Shown here in pieces: positions 7,670 through 13,471 of a stretch of 21,000 bases of DNA; the stretch's first letter is position 1; every line of letters starts with the position of its first letter. The notes beneath the pieces are model-generated. The model was given only the letters and a program-made list of their open reading frames with translations. It had not been told where the DNA came from and ran no database searches. The stretch is from Clostridiales bacterium (GTDB lineage: Bacteria; Bacillota; Clostridia; Oscillospirales; Oscillospiraceae): contig VSNB01000020.1 in assembly GCA_009774055.1 (NCBI GenBank), positions 1-21,000 on the forward strand, read 5' to 3'. A program made the position numbers and the translations under genes.

Positions 7670-7813
7670 CTACCTGCGCATACAGCCTAAGCCGCAGGCG
7701 ATCAGCAAAAATGCCACAAGGAACAGGAGGAACCCTGTGGGGAAGATCACCGCGATCAAAATCCCCGCTCCCAGCGCCAGGGCGCACAGCCCCAGCCCGC
7801 GGCAGTTTCTCAT
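7670..7813 (-). CDS. 47-aa two-helix membrane microprotein
   Basis: The reading frame begins at the ATG at 7813 behind a GGGGGGAGAGAG stretch and ends 16 bases before spoVM. It encodes 47 residues that are almost wholly hydrophobic: a first helix at about 7-24, the turn FPTG, a second helix at about 28-45, and the basic end MRR. Small proteins of this kind accompany sporulation genes in Clostridia. The stop codon TAG is followed at once by the leader of spoVM, so the two are probably cotranscribed. A TATAAT on the minus strand at 7851-7846 could be its -10, but no good -35 is visible. Function unknown. Confidence 0.7.
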   Translation of the reverse strand: MRNCRGLGLCALALGAGILIAVIFPTGFLLFLVAFLLIACGLGCMRR

Positions 7814-7871
7814 TCTCTCTCCCCCCTATCCCTTGGTCTACTACCATTATATACAGGCGGGTGACAATGCG

Positions 7872-7902
7872 AAATCCCGGAGGCTCTTTACCTCCGGGAT
7901 TT
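7872..7902 (-). terminator. Stem-loop after the sortase gene
   Basis: A 12-bp perfect stem (7872-7883 with 7891-7902) and a seven-base loop lie directly behind the sortase stop codon. On the minus strand the stem ends in TTT only, so termination may be partial. Confidence 0.62.
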
Positions 7903-7910
7903 ATCTTCGC

Positions 7911-8726
7911 TTATGGCAGGGGCGCGTCCTCCCGCAGGACGGCCTGGACCACCCAGCGTTTGGAATAGCCGTTTCCGGTACAGGTGGAGAGGGTCAATAT
8001 CTTGTCCCCCGCCTCCGGCGTTACGCCGGTGTCAATGACCGAGCGGTCCAGGCAGAAAGCGATGAACTCCTCCTGCCGCTCCGGCGTTCCCAGATCCAGG
8101 CGGTACACGATCTCCTGGACCCCCACAGCGTGGGCCGCAAAAACGTCATAACGGCGAAGGCCGCCGTCATCCACCACATAGACGCTGGGATGCTCCTTCC
8201 AGTACCCCTCCTCCTCGTACCGCCGCAATCCGGCGAACATGGCGCCGCTGCGCAGTTTATGACCGTAGAGGATGGTATTGAAATTGCTGAAATCCGGAGG
8301 GTTGGTGCACTCCATGAAGATAGACCCGGCGGAGCTGCTCTCCCCCTCCCAGGTGTGCTTTAAATAGTAGTCGTTGTTCTCCCCCTGGAGCAGCGGATAG
8401 GAGATATTCGTCCCCGGGATGTCCAGCCAGCCAACCACCTCGGGATTCACCTCCCGCAGGGCCGCCAGATTCACGCCCGCCAGGGCGGCAAGATGGTCCT
8501 CCTCCGTCTCCGCCGGTCCGTTGGACTCCTCCGCGCCCCCGGCTCCGCCCGTACTGCCGGACGGCCGGGACGCCGGCGGAGAAGCCAGCCCCGCCACCTG
8601 CGCCGCCATTTCATAGGACTGTTCGCCCGCGCGGCTGTCCAGGGTATTCCGGATAATGACCACGGCGCACACCACGAGCGCCGCAAAAAGCAGCGCCGTC
8701 AGCGTTCTATACAGCTTTTTCCTCAC
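7911..8726 (-). CDS. srtB: Class B sortase
   Basis: A 271-residue membrane-anchored transpeptidase with an N-terminal helix at about residues 9-25, a low-complexity linker at 45-75, and a class B sortase domain to the end. The catalytic triad is visible: His156 in ILYGHKLRSGAMF, Cys249 in LTLSTCTGNG, and Arg257 in YSKRWVV. Sortases cleave an xPxTG-type signal and join the protein to peptidoglycan or to pilins. The start is a GTG at 8726 with AGGAGC about ten bases upstream; no ATG is better placed. It follows the xPKTG surface-protein gene by 87 bases, separated by a strong hairpin, and is likely its sortase. Clostridioides difficile has a class B enzyme that recognises a PxTG motif, a precedent for this pairing. 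Confidence 0.93.
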   Translation of the reverse strand: MRKKLYRTLTALLFAALVVCAVVIIRNTLDSRAGEQSYEMAAQVAGLASPPASRPSGSTGGAGGAEESNGPAETEEDHLAALAGVNLAALREVNPEVVGWLDIPGTNISYPLLQGENNDYYLKHTWEGESSSAGSIFMECTNPPDFSNFNTILYGHKLRSGAMFAGLRRYEEEGYWKEHPSVYVVDDGGLRRYDVFAAHAVGVQEIVYRLDLGTPERQEEFIAFCLDRSVIDTGVTPEAGDKILTLSTCTGNGYSKRWVVQAVLREDAPLP

Positions 8727-8765
8727 GAAAAGCCGCTCCTTTCTGCTGCCGCAGCAGCGTAAACA

Positions 8766-8796
8766 GAAGCCGGAGCCCCAAAGGGGCCCCGGCTTC
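8766..8796 (-). terminator. Terminator between surface protein and sortase
   Basis: A 14-bp stem (8766-8779 with 8783-8796, one G-U pair in the RNA) and a three-base loop are followed on the minus strand by TGTTT. It would reduce readthrough from the adhesin into the sortase gene. Confidence 0.8.
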
Positions 8797-8813
8797 CTTA
8801 TGCTGAGTCGGGT

Positions 8814-11708
8814 TTACTCGGCCGTATCCTCTTCCTTACCCTTGAATACGCGGAGGATCGCCAGGCCGCAGGCGGCCAGCAGGCCCATCACGTACCACAG
8901 GGAAGAAATATCGCCGGTCTTGGGGACATTCGCCAGAGGAACGATATCCTCGGGAATCTCCACCAGCTCCTCAGGAGTCTCCACCTGGGGAACCTCGGGG
9001 ACCTCCGGATCCGCCAGGGGCACTTCCGGCTCGGGAATGTCCTCGGTGGGCTCGGGAGGATCAATGGGCTCGGGAGGATCGTTGGACTCCTCGGTGGTCG
9101 TAGTCTCCTCGGGGGGAGGAGGCGGGAAGACGGGATCTTCGGGCTCCTCAGGCTCCTTAGGCTCCTCGGGCTCCTCGGGCTCCTCAGGCTCCTCGGGCTC
9201 CTCAGGCTCTTCGGGCTCCTCATACTTGTTATTGAAGGAAATGCCATCAACAGGAGTATTCCCTTCCTCACCAACAAGCTCGATGGTCGTGGATTCGACC
9301 TTGAGCGTCACAACCTTAACGATATCCTTGCCGATCTCATACTCCTGGCTCTGACTCTCATCCACAACGATCGTAATTGTGACCTTGTACTCCTTCTGGT
9401 CATAAATGACCGTAGGATCATAGTCCGGATCGCCTTCCACCGGGATGCGCTCTTTCACCGTGAAGGTGTACTCCCCTGCTTCCGTAAAGTAGCCGTCGGG
9501 GAACGCCAGGTTCACGCTGCCATCGGCTGCGTTCTTGCCGGTAGTGACCTCATTGCCCTCCTCATCCGTTACAACGAAGGTAAACTCATCATCCTGCAGA
9601 TCACGCTTGGGCTCCTCTTCGCCATCGGTGTCCAGAGTCTCAGCGTTATCCGGAGCCTCCACCTTCTCAAGGGTCTTTTCGGCTTCCAGCTCAGTCTCGG
9701 TATCGTAGACAACCTCGTCCTTCTCACCGATGGTCAGAACGCCATTGTTGCCGATGCCGCCGCCATGGGTCGCGGACTTATTGCCGCTGATGAGCACGCG
9801 ATTGCCAGCGGCGTCCTGGGCGGCCTGCTTCGCAAACTCAATGGTAGCCTCATCCGGGTGGGACGTCACGCCAAGGAGCCGGTCGCTGTAGATGTGAATC
9901 TTGCCCTCTTCATCCGTCTCAACGCCGACTTCCTTGTACTTGTAGCCGCCGTTCTCGTCCGGAATCAACTGGCCGTTCTCATCGTACTCGAACACGTAAG
10001 CGGTACCCTTCCAGTTGGCCTTGCCGCCATCGAGCATCTCGTTGCAGATGAACACGCCGGGTCTTCCCTGATTATTTTCATCCGCAGCAGAGCTGGCGGT
10101 AAAAATATCCTGGGCATCCTGTTTGAAGCCTTCGTTGTCCTTCCACAGCTCGTAACCATCGGTAGCGCTGCTGCCAGTACCCTTGTAGCCCTGGGAGTTG
10201 GCATTGCCTTCGGCCGTGTTCCCGGTAACCAGCGCGCCGTTTTGCATATAGATGACGGTCTTGCCATGGACACAGGCAGCAATGCCGCCGCCCAGGCCAT
10301 TGGCCACATTGTTGGTAATCACAGCATTCTTGAGGGTCAGCTCACCATCGGCCTCAATGTAGATGCCGCCGCCGCCAAGATCACTGGTGGTCCTGGTTTC
10401 GTTGTTGGTGATGTTGCCCTTGGTGATGGTGCCGGTACCCTTGATATAGATACCGCCGCCCTCGCCATGATGCGCGATGTTTCCGTCAATAGTGCCGCCG
10501 TTCATGGTGAAGTCCGCCTTCTGGTAACGGTCGGAGTTGCCCTTGCCATAGTCGATGAAGACACCGCCGCCCTCACCGGCTTCATTCTGGGAGATCGTGC
10601 CGCCGCTCATGTTGAAGTGACCCTTGTCACCGAACACATAAACGCCGCCGCCCTGACCGTTGGGAGTGCCAGTCGTATCGAAGCTACCTTTATCCAAGCT
10701 GGCCTCGTTGCCGGTGATGGTACCGCCGGTCATGTTGAAGGTGCCGTTGTTCACCGCAACGCCGCCGCCGTTGGAGGCGGAGGCATTGTCCTTAATGGTA
10801 CCGCCACTCATGTTGAAGGTACCCTCCACCAGAACGCCGCCGCCCTGATTGCTGCCAGTGGTACTGTTCCCTGAAATCTCGCCGCCCTCCATGTTAAAGG
10901 TGGAGCCGGTTCCAACAAATACGCCGGCTCCGCCGGAGGCGCCGCCACCGGTGATCACAGTACTGCCGGTCAGTGTTACGCTGCCGCCATTCAGAATGGT
11001 GATAACGCGCTTGCCGCCAGTACCACTGATCGTTCCGCCAGCCACGTCGCCGTCCTTGATGGTCAGAGTCTGACCACCTTCTTCTACACGGATATTTCCT
11101 CCTTCGTAGCTGCCCAGATCGAAAATAACGCCATTCAAAACCAGTTCTACGTCTTTATCCGTGCCGTTCTGAAGCGCGTCATACAGATCCTGGGCCAGAT
11201 TCTCCGCGCTGTAGCACGCAGCCGTGTGAGCATGCTCTTCCAGCCCGCAAGTAGGCATCGTACTCTTGGCAAAGCAGCTGTCATCGTGGGTATGACCCTC
11301 GGACACCTCCTGCCCGCAGGAAAGCACAGGCTCGCCTGCCATGTAGCAGGAATCGCCATGGGCGTGCCCTTCGGACTCAACCAGAGTGCAGGTCATGTTG
11401 CCGTCTGCGTCATAGCAGCCATCGCCGTGGGTATGGCCCTCGGTTTCCGTCTGTCCGCAGGAAAGCGCCGCTTCGCCTTCTGTATAGCAGGAGGTATCAT
11501 GGGTATGACTCTCGGCCTCTTCCAGTGCGCAGGTCTGCTCGCCCCGCCCATAGCAGCTGTCGGCGTGGGTATGAGCATCCTTGCCGCAGACCAGCTTGGA
11601 CTCCACCGTCACAGCGGCCAGCGCGGTCTGGCTGAGCAGGCAGGCGCACATGAAGAAGGCCAGAAGCTTTGCAGGCATCCGCCTGCGGGATTCGTTCTTG
11701 TTGTTCAT
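8814..11708 (-). CDS. Sortase-anchored Cys/His-repeat adhesin with beta-helix and isopeptide-type domain
   Basis: A 964-residue surface protein. A signal peptide (about residues 1-31, ending QTALA) is followed by six units of the form C-x(n)-H-x-H-x3-C-Y/F at about 41-167. A right-handed beta-helix region at about 200-500 has repeats such as FNMSGGTI followed by GGGV. A pilin-type isopeptide domain (Spy0128/FctA-like) at about 705-828 runs from DDEFTFVV through GEYTFTVKE to FNNKYE. A Glu-Glu-Pro repeat and Pro-rich stalk lie at 830-925. The sorting signal is VPKTGD at 928-933, then a helix and the tail KGKEED. AAAGGAAG sets the ATG at 11708; a 25-residue upstream extension has no ribosome binding site and lies in the riboswitch leader. 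It is probably a c-di-GMP-controlled adhesin or pilus-like protein. The ligand is unknown. Confidence 0.9.
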   Translation of the reverse strand: MNNKNESRRRMPAKLLAFFMCACLLSQTALAAVTVESKLVCGKDAHTHADSCYGRGEQTCALEEAESHTHDTSCYTEGEAALSCGQTETEGHTHGDGCYDADGNMTCTLVESEGHAHGDSCYMAGEPVLSCGQEVSEGHTHDDSCFAKSTMPTCGLEEHAHTAACYSAENLAQDLYDALQNGTDKDVELVLNGVIFDLGSYEGGNIRVEEGGQTLTIKDGDVAGGTISGTGGKRVITILNGGSVTLTGSTVITGGGASGGAGVFVGTGSTFNMEGGEISGNSTTGSNQGGGVLVEGTFNMSGGTIKDNASASNGGGVAVNNGTFNMTGGTITGNEASLDKGSFDTTGTPNGQGGGVYVFGDKGHFNMSGGTISQNEAGEGGGVFIDYGKGNSDRYQKADFTMNGGTIDGNIAHHGEGGGIYIKGTGTITKGNITNNETRTTSDLGGGGIYIEADGELTLKNAVITNNVANGLGGGIAACVHGKTVIYMQNGALVTGNTAEGNANSQGYKGTGSSATDGYELWKDNEGFKQDAQDIFTASSAADENNQGRPGVFICNEMLDGGKANWKGTAYVFEYDENGQLIPDENGGYKYKEVGVETDEEGKIHIYSDRLLGVTSHPDEATIEFAKQAAQDAAGNRVLISGNKSATHGGGIGNNGVLTIGEKDEVVYDTETELEAEKTLEKVEAPDNAETLDTDGEEEPKRDLQDDEFTFVVTDEEGNEVTTGKNAADGSVNLAFPDGYFTEAGEYTFTVKERIPVEGDPDYDPTVIYDQKEYKVTITIVVDESQSQEYEIGKDIVKVVTLKVESTTIELVGEEGNTPVDGISFNNKYEEPEEPEEPEEPEEPEEPEEPKEPEEPEDPVFPPPPPEETTTTEESNDPPEPIDPPEPTEDIPEPEVPLADPEVPEVPQVETPEELVEIPEDIVPLANVPKTGDISSLWYVMGLLAACGLAILRVFKGKEEDTAE
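9138..9221 (-). repeat. Nine-base coding repeat (Glu-Glu-Pro units)
   Basis: About nine tandem copies of a GAGGAGCCC/T-like nonamer encode Glu-Glu-Pro units, one with Lys-Glu-Pro, in the wall-spanning stalk of the adhesin. Because the unit is three codons, gain or loss of copies would change stalk length without a frameshift. Confidence 0.85.
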
Positions 11709-11750
11709 AACTACTTCCTTTCTTTGCCGTTCATTCGGATGCAAAGGTAT

Positions 11751-11832
11751 CCGGCGGCTGGGCTGACATATGCCTCGCGGCACTTAGCCCCCTAGCTTTG
11801 CGCCCTACCGTTTCCAGTAGTTTGCGAAGTTT
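11751..11832 (-). promoter_or_regulatory. c-di-GMP-I riboswitch 2 (downstream copy)
   Basis: On the minus strand CGCAAAC is followed by a six-pair P2 (CTACTG/CGGTAG) closed by a GAAA tetraloop, then GGCGCAAAGC. A P3 hairpin has GGGGGCTAAG, the stem TGCC-GCGA-GGCA, and TATGTCAGCCC. The CTAAG...TATG pair resembles the tetraloop receptor that docks the GAAA loop in GEMM-I RNAs. Two core bases differ from the usual form: CGCAAAC where GGCAAAC is expected, and GGCGCAAAGC for GACGCAAAGC. It ends about 42 bases before the adhesin start codon. Confidence 0.8.
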
Positions 11833-11835
11833 GCG

Positions 11836-11935
11836 GCCCGGCGGACATAGCTCCCGGGCGGCCGAATCTTCCCCCCGGGGCCGTAGTTCCGTAGCTTTGC
11901 GTCCCGCCGTTTCCGACGGTTTGCCAAGCGCACCG
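11836..11935 (-). promoter_or_regulatory. c-di-GMP-I riboswitch 1 (upstream copy)
   Basis: On the minus strand GGCAAACC is followed by P2 (CCGTCG/CGGCGG) with a GAAA tetraloop (11910-11913), then GACGCAAAGC (11894-11903), an extended P3 arm closed by CCCGGG on both sides, and GCTATGTCCGCC. This order and these core bases match the GEMM-I class that binds cyclic di-GMP. It lies directly upstream of a second copy in the same leader. The 5' limit of the P1 stem is not certain. Confidence 0.87.
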
Positions 11936-11945
11936 TTTCCTGTCC

Positions 11946-11973
11946 CTGCCGCCTCCGGTGCAGTTGGCGGCAG
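11946..11973 (-). other. Leader hairpin upstream of riboswitch 1
   Basis: CTGCCGCC (11946-11953) pairs with GGCGGCAG (11966-11973) around a 12-base loop. There is no T run. It may be a stabilising 5' structure or an extra regulatory stem in the adhesin leader. Confidence 0.4.
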
Positions 11974-11974
11974 G

Positions 11975-12004
11975 TCACGCTCTGGGCGGACCGGCATCTG
12001 TCAT
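11975..12004 (-). CDS. Possible 9-codon leader peptide
   Basis: In the adhesin leader an ATG at 12004 lies six bases behind GGGAGG and opens a nine-residue frame (MTDAGPPRA) that stops just before the leader hairpin. The spacing is ideal, but so short a frame can arise by chance. No regulatory residue run is visible. Confidence 0.25.
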   Translation of the reverse strand: MTDAGPPRA

Positions 12005-12107
12005 AGACTTCCTCCCTTCCCTTTGCTCATCTGCGGACCAGCCGTCAGAACTCTGGAGCCTTTCGGGTAATCCGCTGCAAAACGGGTATCCACATGGACC
12101 CACATTT

Positions 12108-12116
12108 ATTATAGCA
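12108..12116 (-). promoter_or_regulatory. Extended -10 promoter of the adhesin transcript
   Basis: On the minus strand TGCTATAAT (12116-12108) is a perfect extended -10 element. No good -35 lies 17 bases upstream, as is common for extended -10 promoters. The transcript would start near 12100 and carry a leader of about 390 bases containing both c-di-GMP riboswitches. Confidence 0.65.
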
Positions 12117-12391
12117 CACTCCCTACATTACGGAAGACAATTTCAAAAGAATCAGCAGATTAACGAAAAAATTAAGACTTTTTGCGCTTTAAAATTCCTG
12201 GAATTATTTTCCGGTCGTCTCCGGATCCATTTTTTGGAAGAAAATCTGCAAGTGGCGCAAAACTGGTGGTCTAGATGTCAAAAAAAGGCTCTTGTCTATT
12301 TCGCCGAAAAAGCTCTATTATGGGCCTTCCAATTTTTCCCACAGTGGAAACAGAGAACTCCGCTGGCGATGCCGGCGGAGTTCTCCCGATG
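12117..12391. other. AT-rich spacer upstream of the adhesin locus
   Basis: No gene is supported. Codon-like structure is absent and the base composition is AT-richer than the neighbours. The one clear element is a stem at 12352-12385 (GAGAACTCCGC and its reverse complement). It is followed on the minus strand by TGTTTCC and may end transcription coming from rsgA. Confidence 0.45.
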
Positions 12392-12569
12392 GATTCTAAG
12401 AAGCTGTACCAATAGGTGACGGTATGCAGATTGGCGAGAAAAATTTTTTGTCTGGCAAGGAAGAAACTCGCAGGAATCCTGACGGATTTCAAGCGTTTCT
12501 GACGCAGCCAGACGAAACATTTTCCGTCAAGATACGTGCCGGCGCCTATTGGTACTGCTTCTAAAGATC
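12392..12569. repeat. 178-bp imperfect palindrome
   Basis: The left half (12392-12479) and the reverse complement of the right half (12484-12569) align over their whole length with few gaps and roughly three-quarters identity by eye. Shared blocks include AGAAGC, GTACCAATAGG, GTCTGGC, AGAAAC and AATCC, meeting at a TGAC centre near 12481. It resembles a miniature inverted-repeat element or a gene for a long hairpin RNA, placed directly behind rsgA. Confidence 0.7.
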
Positions 12570-12583
12570 GGCGCATACCGGAC

Positions 12584-13471
12584 CTACCGCCGGGACGCCG
12601 TCCAGGCCCGCAGGTCCTTCAGCTCGCCGTAGAGCCGGATATAGCTCCCGTGGCGGCTGGCGGGAATCCTCCCGTCCTTCACTGCCTCGCGCACGGCGCA
12701 CCCCTTCTCTTTGGTGTGGCTGCACCCCACGAAGCGGCAGTCCGCCAGATAGGGCCGGAACTCCACAAAGCACTCCGGCAGGCGTTCCTTCAATTCCAGG
12801 TCCAGCTCCCCGGCGTCAAAGGAGCTGAACCCCGGGGTATCGATCACCTCTCCCCCGCAGTCCAGGCGGTACAGCTCCACATGGCGGGTGGTGTGCCTGC
12901 CACGGCCCAGCTTCTCGCTCACCTCCGCCACCTGGAGGGAAAAATCCGGCTGGATGGCATTGAGCAGGCTGGATTTCCCTACGCCGGAATTACCTGTAAA
13001 GGCAGAAAGCTTGCCCATCAGGAGCTCCGCCAGTTCCGCCACGCCCTCCCCGGTTTCCGCGCTGGTGCGGACCACCGGGAAGCCCGCCTGCCGGTAAATC
13101 GCCGCCAGCTCCTCCCCGGGCTCCAGATCGCATTTATTGACGCAGACCACCACGCCGCAGTCCTTCAGCGCCGCGATAGCGGCCACCCGGTCAATGAGGA
13201 AGGGGTCCGTCACTGGAATGGCGGCGGAGGCCACCACTACCAGCTGGTCCACGTTGGCTGCCGCCGGGCGGTCGAAGGCGTTCCGCCGCGGCTCGATCTC
13301 CCAGACCAGGCCCTCCTCCTGTCCGGTTTCCCGTACCTCCACCAAGTCCCCCACCAGGGGGCTGCGGCCCTCCTGCCGGAATTTTCCCCGTCCGCGGCAG
13401 GTGATGGTCCTCCCGTCCACATCCACGTAGTAGAAGCCACTGAGGGCTTTCCGTATTCTGCCCCTACTCAC
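12584..13471 (-). CDS. rsgA: Ribosome small subunit-dependent GTPase RsgA
   Basis: A 295-residue circularly permuted GTPase that matures the 30S subunit. An OB-fold RNA-binding domain (about 1-70) precedes the GTPase domain, whose motifs occur in permuted order: NKCD at 112-115 (G4), GNSGVGKS at 160-167 (G1), and DTPG at 211-214 (G3). A C-terminal zinc-binding segment has C245, C250, H252 and C258. The start is a GTG at 13471 that overlaps the kinase gene by eight bases (GTGAGTAG), so the two are translationally coupled. It is the last gene of the operon. The linkage of rsgA to prpC and prkC is a widely conserved Gram-positive arrangement. Confidence 0.96.
   Translation of the reverse strand: MSRGRIRKALSGFYYVDVDGRTITCRGRGKFRQEGRSPLVGDLVEVRETGQEEGLVWEIEPRRNAFDRPAAANVDQLVVVASAAIPVTDPFLIDRVAAIAALKDCGVVVCVNKCDLEPGEELAAIYRQAGFPVVRTSAETGEGVAELAELLMGKLSAFTGNSGVGKSSLLNAIQPDFSLQVAEVSEKLGRGRHTTRHVELYRLDCGGEVIDTPGFSSFDAGELDLELKERLPECFVEFRPYLADCRFVGCSHTKEKGCAVREAVKDGRIPASRHGSYIRLYGELKDLRAWTASRR

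Noticed and set aside
9138..9221. Tandem repeat considered as a CRISPR array
   Set aside because: The units are nine bases with no spacers and lie within the coding frame of the adhesin; no cas gene is near.
9765..10874. A 369-codon plus-strand frame opposite the adhesin
   Set aside because: Its apparent repeats mirror the beta-helix repeats of the adhesin on the other strand; no start signal.
11798..12070. A 90-codon plus-strand frame in the adhesin leader
   Set aside because: The sequence is fully explained by the two riboswitches on the other strand, and the translation is low-complexity.
12271..12576. A 101-codon minus-strand frame between rsgA and the adhesin
   Set aside because: It spans the 178-bp palindrome and a hairpin, has no good ribosome binding site, and its translation resembles no family. 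The palindrome explains the open frame better.
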